A stretch of DNA of 64,000 nt from Shewanella holmiensis (GCF_025370255.1 NZ_JAMTCD010000007.1:62001-126000), one strand, 5' to 3'. Counted from the stretch's first letter, positions 1 through 10,114 are shown. A program made the numbers and translations. The notes: generated from the sequence alone by a model not told the origin.

Positions 1-687
1 TAATCTTAGCATCGCCTGACTTAATATCTGGCTAACCCTAGATTCGCTTACTTCAAGAATTGCACCAATTTCTTTTAAGTTTAACGCTTCGTCATAATAC
101 AGCGAAAGTACTAATGCATCTCTTTCTGGTAAGGTTTTAATTGCTTCCACCAGTGCCGACTTAAATTGCGTTTCGGCTAATGCGTCAAAATTTTCATCCG
201 GTGTTTCATCTTCTGTGACAAGCACATCTTGCGAAACACCCAAATCTTCTATGCCTATGATTTTCCCAACAGAAACATCATTTAAAATATGATGGTACTC
301 ATTGAGCGACATATCAAGTTTTTCTGCAATTTCTGTGTCACGAGCATCACGCCCGAGTGATTGTTCTAACTCATCAATCACCTGAGCAACACGGCGGTTA
401 TTGCGATGAACAGAACGAGGAACCCAGTCCCCACGCCGAATTTCATCAATCATGGCACCGCGAATTCTAATACCTGCAAAGGTTTCAAACTTAGCGCCTT
501 TACTACCATCGAATTTTGATGATGCTTCAAGTAAGCCAATCATACCAGACTGTAACAAGTCATCTAACTGAACAGAAGCAGGTAATCTTGCCAACATGTG
601 GTGTGCAATTCTTTTTACCAGCGGTGCATACTGTTCAACAACGGATGTTTTATTATCGAACTGAGTATACGCAGCGGCTTTATTCAC
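1..687 (-). CDS. fliA: Flagellar sigma factor 28 (FliA), 3' end cut by window edge
   Basis: Alternative sigma factor that directs RNA polymerase to late flagellar promoters (flagellin, anti-sigma, chemotaxis genes). The 229 visible codons stay open to the window edge and read VNKAAAYTQFDNKTS at the start, then region 2 features such as LDDLLQSGMIGLLEA and FAGIRIRGAMIDEIRRGDW, and a region 4 helix-turn-helix (LNLKEIGAILEVSESRVSQI). Family members are about 240 residues, so only about ten C-terminal residues are missing. A GTG start at 687 overlaps the flhG stop by 8 bases, implying translational coupling. It is the last visible gene of the flhA-flhF-flhG-fliA unit; chemotaxis genes normally follow but lie outside the window. 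Confidence 0.95.
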   Translation of the reverse strand, partial: MNKAAAYTQFDNKTSVVEQYAPLVKRIAHHMLARLPASVQLDDLLQSGMIGLLEASSKFDGSKGAKFETFAGIRIRGAMIDEIRRGDWVPRSVHRNNRRVAQVIDELEQSLGRDARDTEIAEKLDMSLNEYHHILNDVSVGKIIGIEDLGVSQDVLVTEDETPDENFDALAETQFKSALVEAIKTLPERDALVLSLYYDEALNLKEIGAILEVSESRVSQILSQAMLRL

Positions 688-1561
688 TCACTCTATCCTC
701 TTGTTTTTCTTTACGCTGAACTAAACGTTCAACAAAAAACTCTAAATGACCACCTGGTTGCTGTGGTACAGGCCAACTCATTATTTTATTTGCTAAACCA
801 TGGTATGCAATGGCTGCAGGTGACTTAGGATAAGCCTCAACAACTAATTTTTGCTTACGAACTGACTTACGTAGGTTCTCATCAAATGGCACTGTTGCAA
901 CAAGTTCTAAGGCAACATCTAAAAATCTATCTGTAACCTTACTCAGTTTAGCAAACAATTCCATTCCTTCACGTAAACTACGCACCATATTCGCCACAAT
1001 TTTAAAATGGAAAACACCGTGCTCACGGCTTAATATTTTAATCAGCGCGTAAGCATCAGTAATAGACGTTGGCTCATCACACACCACAATCAATACGTCT
1101 TGAGATGCCCGTGAGAAACTCAGAACCATATCAGAGATACCAGCTGCTGTATCGACAATTAAAATATCGAATTGAGTACGCATCTCACTGAATGCTCTAA
1201 TTAATCCAGCATGCTGTGCTTGAGTTAACTCTACCATTGCTTGAGTGCCAGATGTTGCAGGCACAATACCGACCCCTTTGGGACCACGTACAATAATATC
1301 GTCTAATTCGGCATCGCCAGATAAAACATGAGATAAGTTTTTCTCGGCACGAATGCCAAGCATCACATCGACATTAGCTAAACCAAGATCCGCATCTAGT
1401 ACTAAAACACGTTTCCCTTTTTCAGCTAAGGCAACGGCAGTGTTAATTGACACACTGGTTTTCCCTACCCCACCTTTACCACCGGATACGGCAATTACTT
1501 TAACTTTTTCGTTATTTGGTTGATTCATCATACGTAAACCACTTGCTTGATCACGGGTCAT
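680..1561 (-). CDS. flhG: Flagellar number regulator FlhG (MinD-like ATPase)
   Basis: MinD/ParA-type ATPase that limits the number of polar flagella and counteracts FlhF and, in relatives, FlrA. The N-terminus MTRDQASGLRMMNQ carries the DQAxGLR motif known to stimulate the FlhF GTPase. A deviant Walker A motif (SGGKGGVGKTSVSIN) follows near residue 25, with DADLGLANVDVMLG after it. Starting at 1561 gives 293 residues, the usual size; a start further upstream would run back into flhF. The start lies 4 bases after the flhF stop, so the two are co-translated. Also called FleN or YlxH in other genera. Confidence 0.95.
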   Translation of the reverse strand: MTRDQASGLRMMNQPNNEKVKVIAVSGGKGGVGKTSVSINTAVALAEKGKRVLVLDADLGLANVDVMLGIRAEKNLSHVLSGDAELDDIIVRGPKGVGIVPATSGTQAMVELTQAQHAGLIRAFSEMRTQFDILIVDTAAGISDMVLSFSRASQDVLIVVCDEPTSITDAYALIKILSREHGVFHFKIVANMVRSLREGMELFAKLSKVTDRFLDVALELVATVPFDENLRKSVRKQKLVVEAYPKSPAAIAYHGLANKIMSWPVPQQPGGHLEFFVERLVQRKEKQEDRVSE

Positions 1562-1565
1562 ATTC

Positions 1566-2957
1566 TTACTCGAATGCATAAGCCATTTCATTAGACCATG
1601 CGGTTGTGTCTTGAGACGTTTGTTGTTCGGTTTCGTTCAGTGCGGCCAAAGCTTGCTTAGCCAGCGCTAAGGTATCTGCTACTTTCATGTCCTCAGGAAC
1701 ACGTTGGCCATCAGTCACATAGCTTAATGGTAACTCATTTTGGATAAGAACGCTCAATGCTCCTGCAATTGATACCGATTCATCCAATTTAGTTAATATC
1801 GCACCGGCTAAAGGAATACGCTTAAAGTGATTAACCGCATCTTGTAACACTCTACGCTGTCCGGTGGCTGACATCACCAAATAACTGCGAATAGGGATCC
1901 TACTGTTTGCTGTCAAATTATCAAGTTGTTGATAAAGACGCATGTCACGTTGTCCCATTCCAGCGGTATCTATCAAAACCAATTTACGATTTCTAAATTG
2001 ATATAAAATTTGTTCTAGTTCTGCAAGATCATGTGCTTGCTTTACCGGACATCCCATTATTTTGCCATAAGTTGCCAATTGCTCAAAGGCGCCAATGCGA
2101 TAATGGTCAGTTGTAATCAATGCAACTTGATCTGCGCCGTGATGCGCAGCAAAACGCGCTGCAATTTTAGCCAATGACGTTGTTTTACCAACACCTGTTG
2201 GCCCAACGAAAGCAACGACACCGCCACGTTTAACAATATCATCACCCTGATTATCTAATAAATTAGCTAAACTTTGGGGTAATGATCTCACTAATTCAGC
2301 GGGGTTATAATGCTGACTAAGCGATGAAAGTCTTGCTGCGACAGGTGCTGAAAATTCAGCTGCAAGCAACTTACTTTCAAGCATAGCACCCACAGGATCT
2401 TTACGCTTTTTTTGATCATTCATTAATGAAGAAACTTGATGGGTCAGTAAGTTACGTAATGATGCCATTTCTTCACGTAGCGCCTCTACTTCAGCTGAAT
2501 TAACTTTATTATTTTTAACTGGTTTATCAAATGCAGCTTGTTGGTATTGAGGCTTCGCAGGCTTTGACTCCGCCGTAGCGCCCTGTAATTGACGAGCCCA
2601 TTCTGGTAGTTCAGGGTCAATTTGTTTAGAAGGAGCCTGTTGACTCAAACGACTTTGCTGCTTTTCTAATAACGCTTGCAAAGAATCAGCCACTGGTGGA
2701 GGGCTTACTTTAGTTTGGGCTTTTATAGCTGGCTTTGTTGCCAGTGAAACTTTATCTTCACGTAAATCCATATAACCAGATGACGGCGCTTTCATGGCGA
2801 CATTCGCTTTAGGTTCATCGTAATCAACGGCAGCAACAATCTCAATTCCACCGGCTACTTTTTTGTTAGACATAATCACAGCGTCAGAGCCAAGGGTTTC
2901 TTTTACTTGCGCTAATGCTGCACGCATATCTTTGGCAAAAAATCGTTTAATTTTCAC
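1566..2957 (-). CDS. flhF: Polar flagellum placement GTPase FlhF
   Basis: Signal-recognition-particle-type GTPase that targets the flagellum to the cell pole. The N-terminal B region (about residues 1-180) is variable, acidic and glutamine-rich. The C-terminal NG domain starts near residue 200 and shows the P-loop GPTGVGKTTSLAKIAARF, a DTAGMGQRD switch motif and the TKLDE guanine-specificity motif. Its 463 residues fit the family in Shewanella and Vibrio. It lies between flhA (28-base gap) and flhG (4-base gap) in one transcription unit. Confidence 0.96.
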   Translation of the reverse strand: MKIKRFFAKDMRAALAQVKETLGSDAVIMSNKKVAGGIEIVAAVDYDEPKANVAMKAPSSGYMDLREDKVSLATKPAIKAQTKVSPPPVADSLQALLEKQQSRLSQQAPSKQIDPELPEWARQLQGATAESKPAKPQYQQAAFDKPVKNNKVNSAEVEALREEMASLRNLLTHQVSSLMNDQKKRKDPVGAMLESKLLAAEFSAPVAARLSSLSQHYNPAELVRSLPQSLANLLDNQGDDIVKRGGVVAFVGPTGVGKTTSLAKIAARFAAHHGADQVALITTDHYRIGAFEQLATYGKIMGCPVKQAHDLAELEQILYQFRNRKLVLIDTAGMGQRDMRLYQQLDNLTANSRIPIRSYLVMSATGQRRVLQDAVNHFKRIPLAGAILTKLDESVSIAGALSVLIQNELPLSYVTDGQRVPEDMKVADTLALAKQALAALNETEQQTSQDTTAWSNEMAYAFE

Positions 2958-2985
2958 TACGCACCTCTTTTATCTGACGTTATCA

Positions 2986-5085
2986 CTATTGGCCGACGGC
3001 TGAAACAATGCGTATCTGTTTCTCATCTGGGATTTCTTGATATGAAATCACCCGTAAATTTGGAATAGTGTATTTAACAAATCTTGACAGGGTGGAACGT
3101 AGCATACCTGATGTCAATAAAATGGCTGGTTGACCGACCATTTCTTGCTTCTGTGAAGCATCTAACAATGACTGCTGCATACGTTCTGCGAGGCCTGGTT
3201 CAATATTTGGACCTTCGCCTCCTGTCGCCTGCATAGACTTATGCAACATCTGTTCCAACTCTGGCGCCAAAGTAATGACTGGGATCTCTAATTCTGGACC
3301 TGATATTTCTTGGACTATCATGCGTTTTAACGCGATACGGACTGCAGCGGTCAACACTTCGGTATCATTGCTCTTAGTGCCGTACTCTAATAATGTTTGC
3401 ACAATAGTGCGTAAATCCCTTACTGACACACCTTCATTCAGTAGATTTTGCATAACCTTGACCACATTACCTAATGACATAATGTCTGGGATAAAGCCAT
3501 CAACTAGTTTAGGTGATTGCTTGGCTAACATATCCATTAGCTGCTGGACTTCTTCGTATCCTAATAGCTTGGCCGCATTATTACTCAAAAGTTGGCTAAT
3601 ATGCGTTGCTACCACTGTTGCGGTGTCAACCACCGTATAGCCTAGCGTTTGTGCATGCTCGCGCTGCTCAGGTGCAATCCAGACGGCTTCCAAACCAAAT
3701 GCGGGGTCGGTTGTTTCAATACCATCTAATTTGCCGTAAACCTGTCCAGGATTAATGGCGAGCTCGCAGTCGTGTCTCACCTCGGCTTCGCCTACCACGA
3801 CACCCATCAACTGAATTCGGTATGAATTAGGTGAAAGGTCTAGATTGTCACGAATATGTACCGCTGGCACTAAAAATCCAAGTTCCTGGGATAATTTTTT
3901 ACGTACACCTTTAATTCTGCTTAACAATTCACCACCTTGACCTTTATCAACCAAGGGGATCAGTCTATAGCCGACTTCTAACCCGATAGTATCAACGTGG
4001 CGCACATCATCCCAGCTCAGTTCTTTAGGCTCTTTATCTTTAACATCAACCGGACCTTTCTTCACTAACTCTAATGCCTGTGCTTTCTTATCTTTAATTC
4101 GCTTATGCACAAAATAGGCTGCGCCAGCTGTAATTGCAGCAAAACTTAAAAAAGCAACGTGAGGCATACCAGGTACAATACCCATCACAAATAACAAACC
4201 GGCTGCGATAGATAATGACTTTGGATTGTCAAACATTTGGCTCATCATCATCTGGCCCATATCACCAGACTCATTTTGACGAGTAACCATTAAGGCCGCT
4301 GCAATGGAGAGTAATAAGCCTGGTATTTGTGCCACCAAGCCATCACCAATTGTCAGTAAGGTATAAATTTCAACCGCACTTGAAAAATCAAGCCCATGTT
4401 GAACCATACCTATCATAAAGCCGCCTAGTATGTTGATAACTAGAATCATAATACCCGCGACTGCATCACCTTTTACAAACTTTGACGCACCGTCCATCGC
4501 CCCATAGAAGTCCGCTTCACGCGTCACTTCCTCTCGGCGAACTCTTGCTTGTTCTTGATTTAAAATACCCGCGTTCAAATCGGCATCAATGGCCATTTGT
4601 TTACCTGGCATAGCATCTAACGTGAAACGCGCGCTGACTTCTGATATCCGTCCTGCACCTTTGGTTACTACTGCAAAGTTAATAATAATTAGAATTAAAA
4701 ACACCACTAAACCAACGGCATAATTGCCACCAATTACCACTGAACCAAACGCTTCAATCACTTTACCTGCAGCGTCTGCGCCATTGTGTCCTTCAAGTAA
4801 TACCACACGGGTCGAGGCCACGTTTAAGGCTAATCTTAATAAGGTTGCAACAAGTAATACGGTTGGGAATGCAGCAAAATCGAGGGGTCTGTCGGTATAA
4901 ATCGCCACTAAAAGAACCACTAACGCGAGGGCAATATTAAATGAAAACAAGATGTCCAATAAGAATGGCGGAATAGGTAAAACGACCATTCCGAGAGCAG
5001 CCAACACTAATAACGGCGTACCTATGCCCTTAAAAGTGGATAGTCTAATTTGTTTGAATTGCCCTAAAGCTGCTTTTGCATCCAT
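2986..5085 (-). CDS. flhA: Flagellar type III export gate protein FlhA
   Basis: Inner-membrane core of the flagellar export apparatus. About eight membrane segments occupy the first ~330 residues, including the conserved FHIPEP-type region (DAMPGKQMAIDADLNAG, about residue 158). A large cytosolic C-terminal domain that docks chaperone-substrate complexes follows. At 699 residues it has the standard length. An 86-base gap separates it from flhB and contains a likely sigma-54 promoter at 5135-5150, so flhA probably heads its own flhA-flhF-flhG-fliA unit, as described in Vibrio. Confidence 0.97.
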   Translation of the reverse strand: MDAKAALGQFKQIRLSTFKGIGTPLLVLAALGMVVLPIPPFLLDILFSFNIALALVVLLVAIYTDRPLDFAAFPTVLLVATLLRLALNVASTRVVLLEGHNGADAAGKVIEAFGSVVIGGNYAVGLVVFLILIIINFAVVTKGAGRISEVSARFTLDAMPGKQMAIDADLNAGILNQEQARVRREEVTREADFYGAMDGASKFVKGDAVAGIMILVINILGGFMIGMVQHGLDFSSAVEIYTLLTIGDGLVAQIPGLLLSIAAALMVTRQNESGDMGQMMMSQMFDNPKSLSIAAGLLFVMGIVPGMPHVAFLSFAAITAGAAYFVHKRIKDKKAQALELVKKGPVDVKDKEPKELSWDDVRHVDTIGLEVGYRLIPLVDKGQGGELLSRIKGVRKKLSQELGFLVPAVHIRDNLDLSPNSYRIQLMGVVVGEAEVRHDCELAINPGQVYGKLDGIETTDPAFGLEAVWIAPEQREHAQTLGYTVVDTATVVATHISQLLSNNAAKLLGYEEVQQLMDMLAKQSPKLVDGFIPDIMSLGNVVKVMQNLLNEGVSVRDLRTIVQTLLEYGTKSNDTEVLTAAVRIALKRMIVQEISGPELEIPVITLAPELEQMLHKSMQATGGEGPNIEPGLAERMQQSLLDASQKQEMVGQPAILLTSGMLRSTLSRFVKYTIPNLRVISYQEIPDEKQIRIVSAVGQ

Positions 5086-5134
5086 TAACGAAGGCCTTTT
5101 ACTGATGAGTTTTTGACACGTTCAAACAGTAAAA

Positions 5135-5150
5135 GCAAGAACTAAGCCAA
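5135..5150 (-). promoter_or_regulatory. Probable sigma-54 promoter of flhA
   Basis: The minus strand reads TTGGCTTAGTTCTTGC. The GG and GC dinucleotides are 12 bases apart, as sigma-54 polymerase requires, and the -12 element TTGC is perfect. The -24 element is TGGCTT rather than TGGCAC. It lies 50 bases upstream of the flhA start. Confidence 0.7.
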
Positions 5151-5171
5151 TCCGTATAACATCAGAAAGTA

Positions 5172-6305
5172 TTAGTGTTTTAAATCATCTGGAATAGGTT
5201 GTTTTAGCGGCACAGGAGTTGGCCGACGCCCCTTACCTTTTTGATATTGTTTTAATTGAAATACATAGGCTAGCACTTGAGCGACTGCCGTAAATAAGCC
5301 CTCTGGTACTTGCTGATCTACTTTAGTTGTGTGATATATCGCTCGCGCTAATGGCGGAGCTGAAACAATGGCAACATCATGTTCACGGGCTATCTCACGA
5401 ATTTTAAACGCAACATCATCAACACCTTTAGCAATCAAAAATGGCGCAGATGAACGGCTAACATCATATTTCACCGCTACGGCATAATGCTCAGGGTTTA
5501 CCACAATAACATCTGCATTAGGAACTTCGGCCATCATTCTTCGCTGAGCGATTTCACGCTGCATTTGCCTTACTCGACCTTTGATTTCCGGCTGACCTTC
5601 TGAGTCTTTATATTCATCTTTAATTTCTTGTTTGGTCATTTTGAGCTGTTTGTTGTGATTCCAAATTTGAAAAGGCACATCAATCACAACAATTAACAAC
5701 ATAGAAGAACACAATACAATAAACATCCATACCAGCAAATCTAATGCATGGTAGACATTACCGGGAAGATGATCGCTTGAAAGGGTTAAAATATCGTAAA
5801 AATAGATATCTAGTAATAAATAAGCTGCCACTGCAACCACAGAAAACTTGGCAATACCTTTGGTTAATTCAACCAAAGCTTGAGTACCAAACATGCGCTT
5901 AAAGCCATTCATAGGGTTCATTTTACTGCCTTTAGGCATGAAGGCTTTGACTGAAAAAGACATGCCTCCGAGCACAATATTACCTAAAAATGACACCAAG
6001 GCTAATAAGGCAATAAAGCTAAATAATGACCACGCAAGCTCATTACCAACAACTCCCCACACTCGATACATAGAGTTAGTATCAAAGATTTGAGCCCGTT
6101 CCATGGTAAAAATTTGTTTCATCATATTGTATAAACTTGTGGCAATCGCCGGTCCTGTTATGGCAAAACCAACCGATGCAGCAAGCAATACAGCAGCAGT
6201 GCCTAACTCTTTAGAGCGAGCAACCTGACCTTTTTCACGCGCCTGTTCAAGGCGCTTACTGGTAGGCTGCTCTGTGCGTTCTTGACCACTATCAGCTTCT
6301 GACAT
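5172..6305 (-). CDS. flhB: Flagellar export specificity switch protein FlhB
   Basis: Export-apparatus membrane protein that switches secretion from rod/hook to filament substrates. Four hydrophobic segments lie in residues ~30-210, followed by a cytosolic domain with the autocleavage site NPEH within DVIVVNPEHYAVAVKYD (NPTH in Salmonella). The N-terminus SGQERTEQPTSKRLEQAREKGQVARSKEL is typical. Its 377 residues are normal. It is the last gene of the fliK-to-flhB run and starts 11 bases after fliR. Confidence 0.97.
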   Translation of the reverse strand: MSEADSGQERTEQPTSKRLEQAREKGQVARSKELGTAAVLLAASVGFAITGPAIATSLYNMMKQIFTMERAQIFDTNSMYRVWGVVGNELAWSLFSFIALLALVSFLGNIVLGGMSFSVKAFMPKGSKMNPMNGFKRMFGTQALVELTKGIAKFSVVAVAAYLLLDIYFYDILTLSSDHLPGNVYHALDLLVWMFIVLCSSMLLIVVIDVPFQIWNHNKQLKMTKQEIKDEYKDSEGQPEIKGRVRQMQREIAQRRMMAEVPNADVIVVNPEHYAVAVKYDVSRSSAPFLIAKGVDDVAFKIREIAREHDVAIVSAPPLARAIYHTTKVDQQVPEGLFTAVAQVLAYVFQLKQYQKGKGRRPTPVPLKQPIPDDLKH

Positions 6306-6316
6306 TTACAGCATCC

Positions 6317-7120
6317 TTAAAAAGTCACATCACCATCAATTTGACATTGCAGTTGTAAAATATCACACATCAATAATTGCGCAGCCAACCACACCTCATC
6401 AAAGTGAGCCATAATTGGCCCCAAAGTTAACCATAGAATCAACAAGCCACTGACCATAGTGACAGGAAAACCAATAGAGAAAATATTTAATTGGGGTGAT
6501 GCCCGAGTCATTACGCCAAAAGACAAGTTAATTAATAACAAAGCCACGATGGCTGAAATTGACATGGTGAGTGCTGCGCCAAACATATAACCGCCCCACT
6601 CAGCCAGACTTCTATAAGTGGATATATTAATGCCTTGGTTTGAAACGGGAATAGTTTCAAAACTGGCCACCATCATACGAAACATCAATAAATGCCCATC
6701 CACAGCCAAAAAAATTAATGTTGCAAGTAACAAGAATGTATTACTGACAACTGGCGTCTGTTCACCCGAGCCGGGATCAACCATAGACGCAAAACCTAAA
6801 CTGGTTTGCATACCAATAATTTGACCAGTTAACACAAACGTTTGCATCATCATCAAACTGACAAAGCCCATGGCAGTGCCTATCAAAATTTGCTGTAAGG
6901 TAATAAATACTGAGCTCAGTGCAAATAATTCAACGTTTTCAACAGGAGGAAGCACGGGTACGATTGCAAAAGTAAAAGCGACGGACAGCATTAATCTAAC
7001 ACGTGATGGAGTGGTATTCGCGCCGAAAACCGTCATGGTCATTAACATCGCAGAAATACGAAAAAGCGGCCATAGGTACATGGCAATTGTCTGACTGATT
7101 TCATCAAACAAAATGTCCAT
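6317..7120 (-). CDS. fliR: Flagellar export gate protein FliR
   Basis: Polytopic inner-membrane component of the FliPQR export pore. It has about six hydrophobic segments and the conserved patch MGFVSLMMMQTFVLTGQIIGMQ with FASMVDPGSG following. At 267 residues it is close to the usual ~260. It is packed 4 bases after fliQ and 11 bases before flhB. No sign of degradation. Confidence 0.96.
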   Translation of the reverse strand: MDILFDEISQTIAMYLWPLFRISAMLMTMTVFGANTTPSRVRLMLSVAFTFAIVPVLPPVENVELFALSSVFITLQQILIGTAMGFVSLMMMQTFVLTGQIIGMQTSLGFASMVDPGSGEQTPVVSNTFLLLATLIFLAVDGHLLMFRMMVASFETIPVSNQGINISTYRSLAEWGGYMFGAALTMSISAIVALLLINLSFGVMTRASPQLNIFSIGFPVTMVSGLLILWLTLGPIMAHFDEVWLAAQLLMCDILQLQCQIDGDVTF

Positions 7121-7124
7121 TAAC

Positions 7125-7394
7125 TTAACCTATCACTACGGGAATAAGATTAACCATTTCCAGAAAGAAATCGACCATTGTTTGTATTAGCCAGTGCCCT
7201 AAAAACATCAGCGCAAACAAGGTAACTAATAATCGAGGTAAAAAGCTTAAGGTTTGTTCGTTAATAGAGGTGGCAGCTTGGAACACAGCGACCACTAAAC
7301 CAATCGCTAAGCCAGGTAAAATGATGGCCGATACAATCAATACAATAATCGACAGCGCTTCTCGAAAAATATCAATTAAGGACTCAGGAGACAT
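7125..7394 (-). CDS. fliQ: Flagellar export gate protein FliQ
   Basis: Small 89-residue protein with two transmembrane hairpin segments, one of the ring subunits in the FliPQR export gate. The pattern EALSIIVLIVSAIILPGLAIGLVVAVFQAATSINEQTLSF is characteristic of the family. It sits 8 bases after fliP and 4 before fliR, so it belongs to the same message. Confidence 0.96.
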   Translation of the reverse strand: MSPESLIDIFREALSIIVLIVSAIILPGLAIGLVVAVFQAATSINEQTLSFLPRLLVTLFALMFLGHWLIQTMVDFFLEMVNLIPVVIG

Positions 7395-7402
7395 ATCCCC
7401 TC

Positions 7403-8161
7403 CTATATCCCAAAGCTATTGGCTAAGGTTCCCATAACTAAACTCCAACCATCAACCAATACAAATAGCATTATCTTAAAGGGCAATGACACAATCATTG
7501 GCGATAGCATCATCATACCCATTGCCATCAAAATACTCGCTACCACCAAATCTAACACCAAAAATGGCACGAACAACATGAAACCAATTTGAAATGCGGT
7601 TTTTAATTCACTGGTAATAAAGGCGGGAATAATGACGCTCATTGGCGCTTGTTCAGGCGATTTAATGTCTTTATAGCCTGATATTTCGATGAAAGTTGTT
7701 AAGTCTGTGGTTCTAACCTGAGATAACATAAACGCTTTTATCGGCTCTTTACCCACATCATAGGCTTGATTTAACGTCATCGACTCATTCATGTACGGTT
7801 CAACCGCTTCAGCATAAATTTTATCAAACACGGGCGCCATGATAAAAAAAGTCATGAACATACTGATGCCAATCAATACCTGATTCGATGGCGTTTGTTG
7901 TAGCCCCAATGCCTGACGAAGAATAGATAACACCACAATAATTCGGGTAAAAGACGTCAACATAATGACCATTGCAGGAATAAAACTCATTGCCGTCATT
8001 AACAGCAAAATCTGCATTGTCACTGAGTATTCGGTAGCACCATCGGCACCGGTTGTGACCGTTAATGCAGGTAAAATCCCATCTTGAGCCGCCGCACCTG
8101 AAGACCAAATAAAGGCTGCGGCAATAAAGCCCCAGAATAGACCTTGCAACCCTTTACTCAT
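7403..8161 (-). CDS. fliP: Flagellar export gate protein FliP
   Basis: Core pore-forming subunit of the flagellar export gate. With the start at 8161 ([17 protein letters not shown]) the protein has 252 residues and a leading hydrophobic signal segment. Hallmarks are [29 protein letters not shown] and the C-terminal [23 protein letters not shown]. The upstream open frame adds 19 charged residues that overlap fliO and are unlikely to be translated. The start overlaps the fliO stop by 8 bases (ATGAGTAA), suggesting coupled translation. Confidence 0.96.
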   Translation of the reverse strand: MSKGLQGLFWGFIAAAFIWSSGAAAQDGILPALTVTTGADGATEYSVTMQILLLMTAMSFIPAMVIMLTSFTRIIVVLSILRQALGLQQTPSNQVLIGISMFMTFFIMAPVFDKIYAEAVEPYMNESMTLNQAYDVGKEPIKAFMLSQVRTTDLTTFIEISGYKDIKSPEQAPMSVIIPAFITSELKTAFQIGFMLFVPFLVLDLVVASILMAMGMMMLSPMIVSLPFKIMLFVLVDGWSLVMGTLANSFGI

Positions 8162-8558
8162 GATGTCTTTCCTTAGCTTGTTGTAAATTCTTCGCAAATG
8201 AGTGGTTTGATTCTTCAATCGGTTGAGCTAATTTATCGAGTAGATTTATTTGATGTGGCGTCACGCCTAGGAGGTATTGTTGTTGATTAATTTCAACTAC
8301 CATCAACTTTTCTTTTTGTCCAACTTGCGTCATTGCAATCGTTTTAATTACTGCATTTTGACTCGGAACAAGATTAAGCCTTTTGACTATGTAGGCGAGT
8401 AAAAAGATTAACGCGATAACAACGATTAATCCACCTAACATGTTGGCGAATGTAGACACATAACTTGTGCTATTACTGCCAGACGAAACAACTTGTGAAG
8501 CCGTTGTTTCTTCAATAGCGACTGCTGCGTTAGATAAAAGAACCGTAAGATATGACAC
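8154..8558 (-). CDS. fliO: Flagellar export scaffold protein FliO
   Basis: Bitopic membrane protein that helps assemble the FliP ring. A short periplasmic N-terminus leads to one strong membrane segment ([19 protein letters not shown], about residues 40-58) and a small cytosolic domain with the FliO-type [22 protein letters not shown]. Its 134 residues are normal. It is separated from fliN by 107 bases that hold two inverted repeats, a wider gap than elsewhere in this unit. Confidence 0.93.
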   Translation of the reverse strand: MSYLTVLLSNAAVAIEETTASQVVSSGSNSTSYVSTFANMLGGLIVVIALIFLLAYIVKRLNLVPSQNAVIKTIAMTQVGQKEKLMVVEINQQQYLLGVTPHQINLLDKLAQPIEESNHSFAKNLQQAKERHHE

Positions 8559-8578
8559 AATTAATCCTTGAACCAGAC

Positions 8579-8627
8579 ACCACTAAATGTTTTAGCAACA
8601 ATCTGAGGCATAAAACAGTTTAGTGGT
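8579..8627. repeat. Inverted repeat between fliN and fliO
   Basis: ACCACTAAA (8579-8587) and TTTAGTGGT (8619-8627) form a 9-base-pair inverted repeat with a 31-base loop in the fliN-fliO gap. A second short one, AGATCA and TGATCT, spans about 8642-8667 and reaches the fliN stop region. Neither has a clear uridine tract, so they look more like message-processing or stability hairpins than terminators. This is an inference. Confidence 0.5.
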
Positions 8628-8665
8628 TGTCGTTAAATACAGATCAATAAAGCAACAAACTGATC

Positions 8666-9049
8666 TTATTTGAGTTTCTTAATCCGCTCTGTTTGGCTAA
8701 TGACATCTGTGAGTCGAATACCAAACTTATCATTGACGACAACCACTTCACCATGGGCAATCAAAGTACCATTGACCATCACATCCAATGGTTCACCTGC
8801 GACGCGGTCTAATTCAACTACCGAACCTTGGTTAAGTTGCAACAAATTGCGGATGCTAATAAAACTGCGCCCGACTTCCATTGAAATCGTCACTGGAATA
8901 TCAAGAATAGAATCTAATTTTGCCGCATCTTCTTTCGAAATAGGCTTAGAATCATCAACTAATTCATCAAGTTCAACTTGCTGAGCCTCTTCAATAGCTT
9001 GCTCTGCCATGGCTGCGGCCCAATCATCACCAGTATCTTCAGTACTCAT
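8666..9049 (-). CDS. fliN: Flagellar switch / C-ring protein FliN
   Basis: Component of the rotor C-ring that sets rotation direction and helps substrate delivery to export. The N-terminal ~50 residues are acidic (DDWAAAMAEQAIEEAQQVELDELVDD), followed by the SpoA domain (LDIPVTISMEVGRSFISIRNLLQLNQGSVVELD). It has 127 residues. I chose the ATG at 9049 over a GTG one codon earlier. It lies 9 bases after fliM. Confidence 0.96.
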   Translation of the reverse strand: MSTEDTGDDWAAAMAEQAIEEAQQVELDELVDDSKPISKEDAAKLDSILDIPVTISMEVGRSFISIRNLLQLNQGSVVELDRVAGEPLDVMVNGTLIAHGEVVVVNDKFGIRLTDVISQTERIKKLK

Positions 9050-9058
9050 CACTTCACC

Positions 9059-10087
9059 TTATAAATCTGAAATATCACGCGACTTACCTTTGCGTGTTAC
9101 CAATTGTAATTCTGACTTAACCGTTTCTGGTCGTGGTATTTTTTCACTAATTTTAAGCGCTAAATTATCGCGAGATTTCCCCAGTTTACAACGGTATGTT
9201 GGTAAATCTTCAATGCGCATCATAATGTGTTCAGGCAATTCAATAGGGATAATATCACCCGCTTTAAAATCCATTACATCGCGAAGCTTTAACTCATGTT
9301 CAATAATATTAGCGTCAAAGCCGACTTGCACATCCATGATTTCATCTCGTAAAGCCTGAGACCAACGCATATCTGTATCTTGTTTATCACTTTGTACGCC
9401 CGCATCCAGCAGCTCACGGATAGGTTCTATCATGGAATAAGGTAAGGTGATGTGAAAATCACCGCCACCACCATCGACCTCAATATGGAAAGAGTTAATC
9501 ACAACCACTTCCGTAGGACTGACGATGTTAGCCATCGCGGGGTTAACTTCTGAATCCAAATATTCAAACTCGACATCCATTACCGGAGCCCAAGCATCTT
9601 TATAATCTTCAAAAATAATTTTTAATAATAACTGAACAATGCGGCGTTCTGTTGGGGTGAATTCTCGACCTTCAATTTTGGCATGGAAACGACCATCACC
9701 GCCAAAAAAGTTGTCCACTAGTATAAACACCAATCGAGCTTCCATGGTAATTAGCGCGGTGCCTTTTAATGGACTAAAACGCACCATATTTAAGCTAGTA
9801 GGCACGAAAAGTGTGTGTACGTACTCGCCAAACTTTAACATTTGAACGCCATTAATTGACACTTCAGCGGCACGACGCATCATATTGAACATACTGATCC
9901 GCAAATGACGCGCAAAACGCTCATTAACAATTTCCAACGTTGGCATACGGCCACGGACGATCCGGTCTTGAGATGAAAAGTCATACGACCTCGCATCATT
10001 TCCACCGTCATCTATGTCGTCTTCATCAACATCATCAACTCCATGAAGAAGCGCATCAATTTCGTCTTGGCTTAATAAATCACTCAC
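9059..10087 (-). CDS. fliM: Flagellar switch protein FliM
   Basis: C-ring protein that binds phosphorylated CheY. The N-terminus SDLLSQDEIDALLHGVDD is the CheY-binding peptide. The middle domain (~residues 40-230) and the C-terminal SpoA domain (~250-325, FKAGDIIPIELPEHIMMRIEDLP) follow. Its 342 residues match the family. The start codon is GTG at 10087. It is followed closely by fliN. Confidence 0.96.
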   Translation of the reverse strand: MSDLLSQDEIDALLHGVDDVDEDDIDDGGNDARSYDFSSQDRIVRGRMPTLEIVNERFARHLRISMFNMMRRAAEVSINGVQMLKFGEYVHTLFVPTSLNMVRFSPLKGTALITMEARLVFILVDNFFGGDGRFHAKIEGREFTPTERRIVQLLLKIIFEDYKDAWAPVMDVEFEYLDSEVNPAMANIVSPTEVVVINSFHIEVDGGGGDFHITLPYSMIEPIRELLDAGVQSDKQDTDMRWSQALRDEIMDVQVGFDANIIEHELKLRDVMDFKAGDIIPIELPEHIMMRIEDLPTYRCKLGKSRDNLALKISEKIPRPETVKSELQLVTRKGKSRDISDL

Positions 10088-10114
10088 ATCATCACCTTAA
10101 CTATCCAGTCAGGA